NCBI GenBank assembly: GCA_003650785.1
Contig: QMRW01000025.1
Span: forward strand, 1 to 13,831
Length of the DNA: 13,831 nt
Direction: 5' to 3'
From: Thermoprotei archaeon
GTDB lineage: Archaea > Thermoproteota > Thermoprotei > Thermofilales > B20-G17
The notes under the pieces were generated by a model. The model was not told where the DNA came from, made no database searches, and worked only from the letters and a program-made list of their open reading frames with translations. Position numbers and translations under genes: made by a program. Below, one piece after another: positions 13,264-13,831 of the stretch. How positions within the stretch are numbered: the stretch's first letter is position 1; each line of letters opens with the position of its first letter.

Positions 13264-13484
13264 TTAAACCCCCTGAGCATTTTTATGAGTTCTATCTCTC
13301 CTACTCTTCTAACATATACTCTCATAATCCATGTTATTCTCTGTGCTGCTTTTAGATCGCTTTTGAGTTTAAGCTGATTCTCAATCTCTTTTCTGGTCTT
13401 GTCTAGCTCATCTAGGGATTCCAATAATTGTAATCCACGCTCGATTACTCTCTGATAGTCTAGATTTCCCATACACTTCGCCAT
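13260..13484 (-). CDS. Small helical protein, likely partner of the nucleotidyltransferase
   Basis: A 74-residue protein predicted to be all helix. Residues 10-45 alternate hydrophobic and charged positions (VIERGLQLLESLDELDKTR) and could form a coiled coil or helical hairpin; a second helix spans about 45-70 and is basic. I do not recognise a named family. It is the first gene of a two-gene operon, its stop overlapping the nucleotidyltransferase start by 4 bases (ATGA). Small helical genes placed like this before NTases are typically antitoxin or HEPN-like partners, but the HEPN RxxxxH motif is absent here, so the role is inferred from arrangement only. It starts at ATG 13484; ATG 13472 (Met5) is an alternative. 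Confidence 0.72.
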   Translation of the reverse strand: MAKCMGNLDYQRVIERGLQLLESLDELDKTRKEIENQLKLKSDLKAAQRITWIMRVYVRRVGEIELIKMLRGFK

Positions 13485-13503
13485 TATCTGCTAGCTGATG
13501 CTA

Positions 13504-13511
13504 ATTATTAA
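13504..13511 (-). promoter_or_regulatory. Possible TATA box of the small-protein/nucleotidyltransferase operon
   Basis: TTAATAAT on the - strand is centred about 23.5 bases before ATG 13484. The overlapping CTTAATAC (13512-13519) is another candidate. The placement is plausible but the sequence is simple and AT-rich. Confidence 0.35.
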
Positions 13512-13575
13512 GTATTAAGATAACCTTATCGTAATACCAGATAGTCTTATATTGGAGAATGAAAGGTATACCCTT

Positions 13576-13590
13576 CAACTTTTAAAGTTG
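13576..13590. repeat. 15-bp palindrome in the divergent intergenic region
   Basis: CAACTTT and AAAGTTG are perfect 7-bp arms around a single T. It sits about midway between the divergently transcribed operon (- strand) and the partial + strand gene. It could be an operator or, through its TTTAAA core, part of a promoter. Confidence 0.4.
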
Positions 13591-13629
13591 TAGCATTAAT
13601 GTGGACTCATGAAATTCCTACGTATGAAG

Positions 13630-13668
13630 GTATTAAGTTTTCAGGTACTGAGAGAAAGTATTAAGTTT
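13630..13668 (+). repeat. Direct repeat of GTATTAAGTTT, possible tandem promoter or operator elements
   Basis: GTATTAAGTTT occurs at 13630-13640 and 13658-13668, 28 bases apart, and its first 8 bases occur again at 13512-13519. The copies lie just upstream of the partial gene beginning at 13702 and contain TATA-like TTAAGTTT. They may be two promoter cores or binding sites for a regulator. Confidence 0.4.
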
Positions 13669-13688
13669 AGGATTGTGTAAACCTATGG

Positions 13689-13693
13689 GGAGG
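13689..13693 (+). promoter_or_regulatory. Shine-Dalgarno site for the partial gene at the right edge
   Basis: GGAGG lies 8 bases before TTG 13702. The ATG at 13685 and the GTG at 13695 both run quickly into stops (13703-13705 and 13719-13721), so TTG 13702 is the first usable start in the open frame. Confidence 0.5.
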
Positions 13694-13701
13694 AGTGAAA
13701 G

Positions 13702-13831
13702 TTGAGAGAGAAAAAAGATGAGGAGGAAGGTTTATTAACACCTCGACTCATGGAGCTCCTAAAGGAGTACAATGAAATAGTACTGGAGGATGTTGAGATA
13801 GAATTAGATGAGCTAGAGCTCGTACTACAAC
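13702..13831 (+). CDS. 5' end of an unidentified gene running off the window
   Basis: From TTG 13702 the frame stays open to the window edge (43 codons). The visible N terminus is very acidic and helical: a charged opening with KKDEEEG, then LLTPRLMELLKEYNEIVLED and VEIELDELELVLQ. I do not recognise a family from this fragment. The frame is supported by a strong Shine-Dalgarno site with 8-base spacing and by the lack of another open frame. An internal ATG at 13750 is a possible later start. The presence of a leader with a Shine-Dalgarno site contrasts with the leaderless first genes in the rest of the window. Confidence 0.5.
   Translation, partial: MREKKDEEEGLLTPRLMELLKEYNEIVLEDVEIELDELELVLQ

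Noticed and set aside
7792..13484. Reading the whole accessory stretch as one integrated mobile element
   Set aside because: There is no integrase, att-site duplication, tRNA target or terminal repeat in view; the modules have independent promoters.

Overview
The window looks like a piece of chromosome from a hyperthermophilic archaeon of the Thermoproteota (crenarchaeal type). Arg is written mostly AGA/AGG and Ile mostly ATA. GTG and TTG starts are common. First genes have TATA-like boxes about 25-28 bases before the start codon, while downstream genes have GGAGGTG-type Shine-Dalgarno sites. The protein families also fit: archaeal SppA, TldD/TldE, DUF166, a small SWIM protein, MoxR-vWA and AbiEii/DUF6036-like nucleotidyltransferases. 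I cannot name the genus.

Layout. 1-211 is the 3' end of a DUF166-family gene on the + strand. 296-2137 holds a + strand pair: a membrane-anchored SppA-type serine peptidase and a five-helix membrane protein with a DUF4234-like tail. 2317-2760 encodes a small SWIM zinc-finger protein, converging on a PspC-domain membrane protein (3250-2777). The - strand then carries a TldD-TldE metallopeptidase operon (6079-3349), a zinc-dependent medium-chain dehydrogenase (7177-6152) and a small Arg/Ser-rich membrane protein (7650-7243).

From about 7.8 to 11.4 kb the - strand becomes more accessory in character. It has a nucleotidyltransferase overlapping a 77-residue protein, an unrecognised helical protein, a ribbon-helix-helix regulator behind a 12-bp inverted repeat, and a 598-residue single-chain MoxR AAA+ ATPase plus vWA protein. 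Divergent from the last is a radical SAM protein of the SPL/COG1533 type (11556-12641). It converges on a second small-protein/nucleotidyltransferase pair (13484-12634). The right end holds a 217-base intergenic region with repeats and the start of a + strand gene running off the window.

The firmest functional units are the TldD/TldE pair (complete metal-ligand set in TldD, none in TldE) and the two nucleotidyltransferase modules, which resemble toxin-antitoxin or abortive-infection NTases. The most interesting candidates are the fused MoxR-vWA protein with its accessory neighbours and the SWIM protein, whose CxC...CxHxxA signature is the one used in Shu2/SWS1-type recombination partners. I see no CRISPR array, tRNA, rRNA, insertion sequence or convincing C/D-box RNA. 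No stretch over 300 bases lacks a gene.
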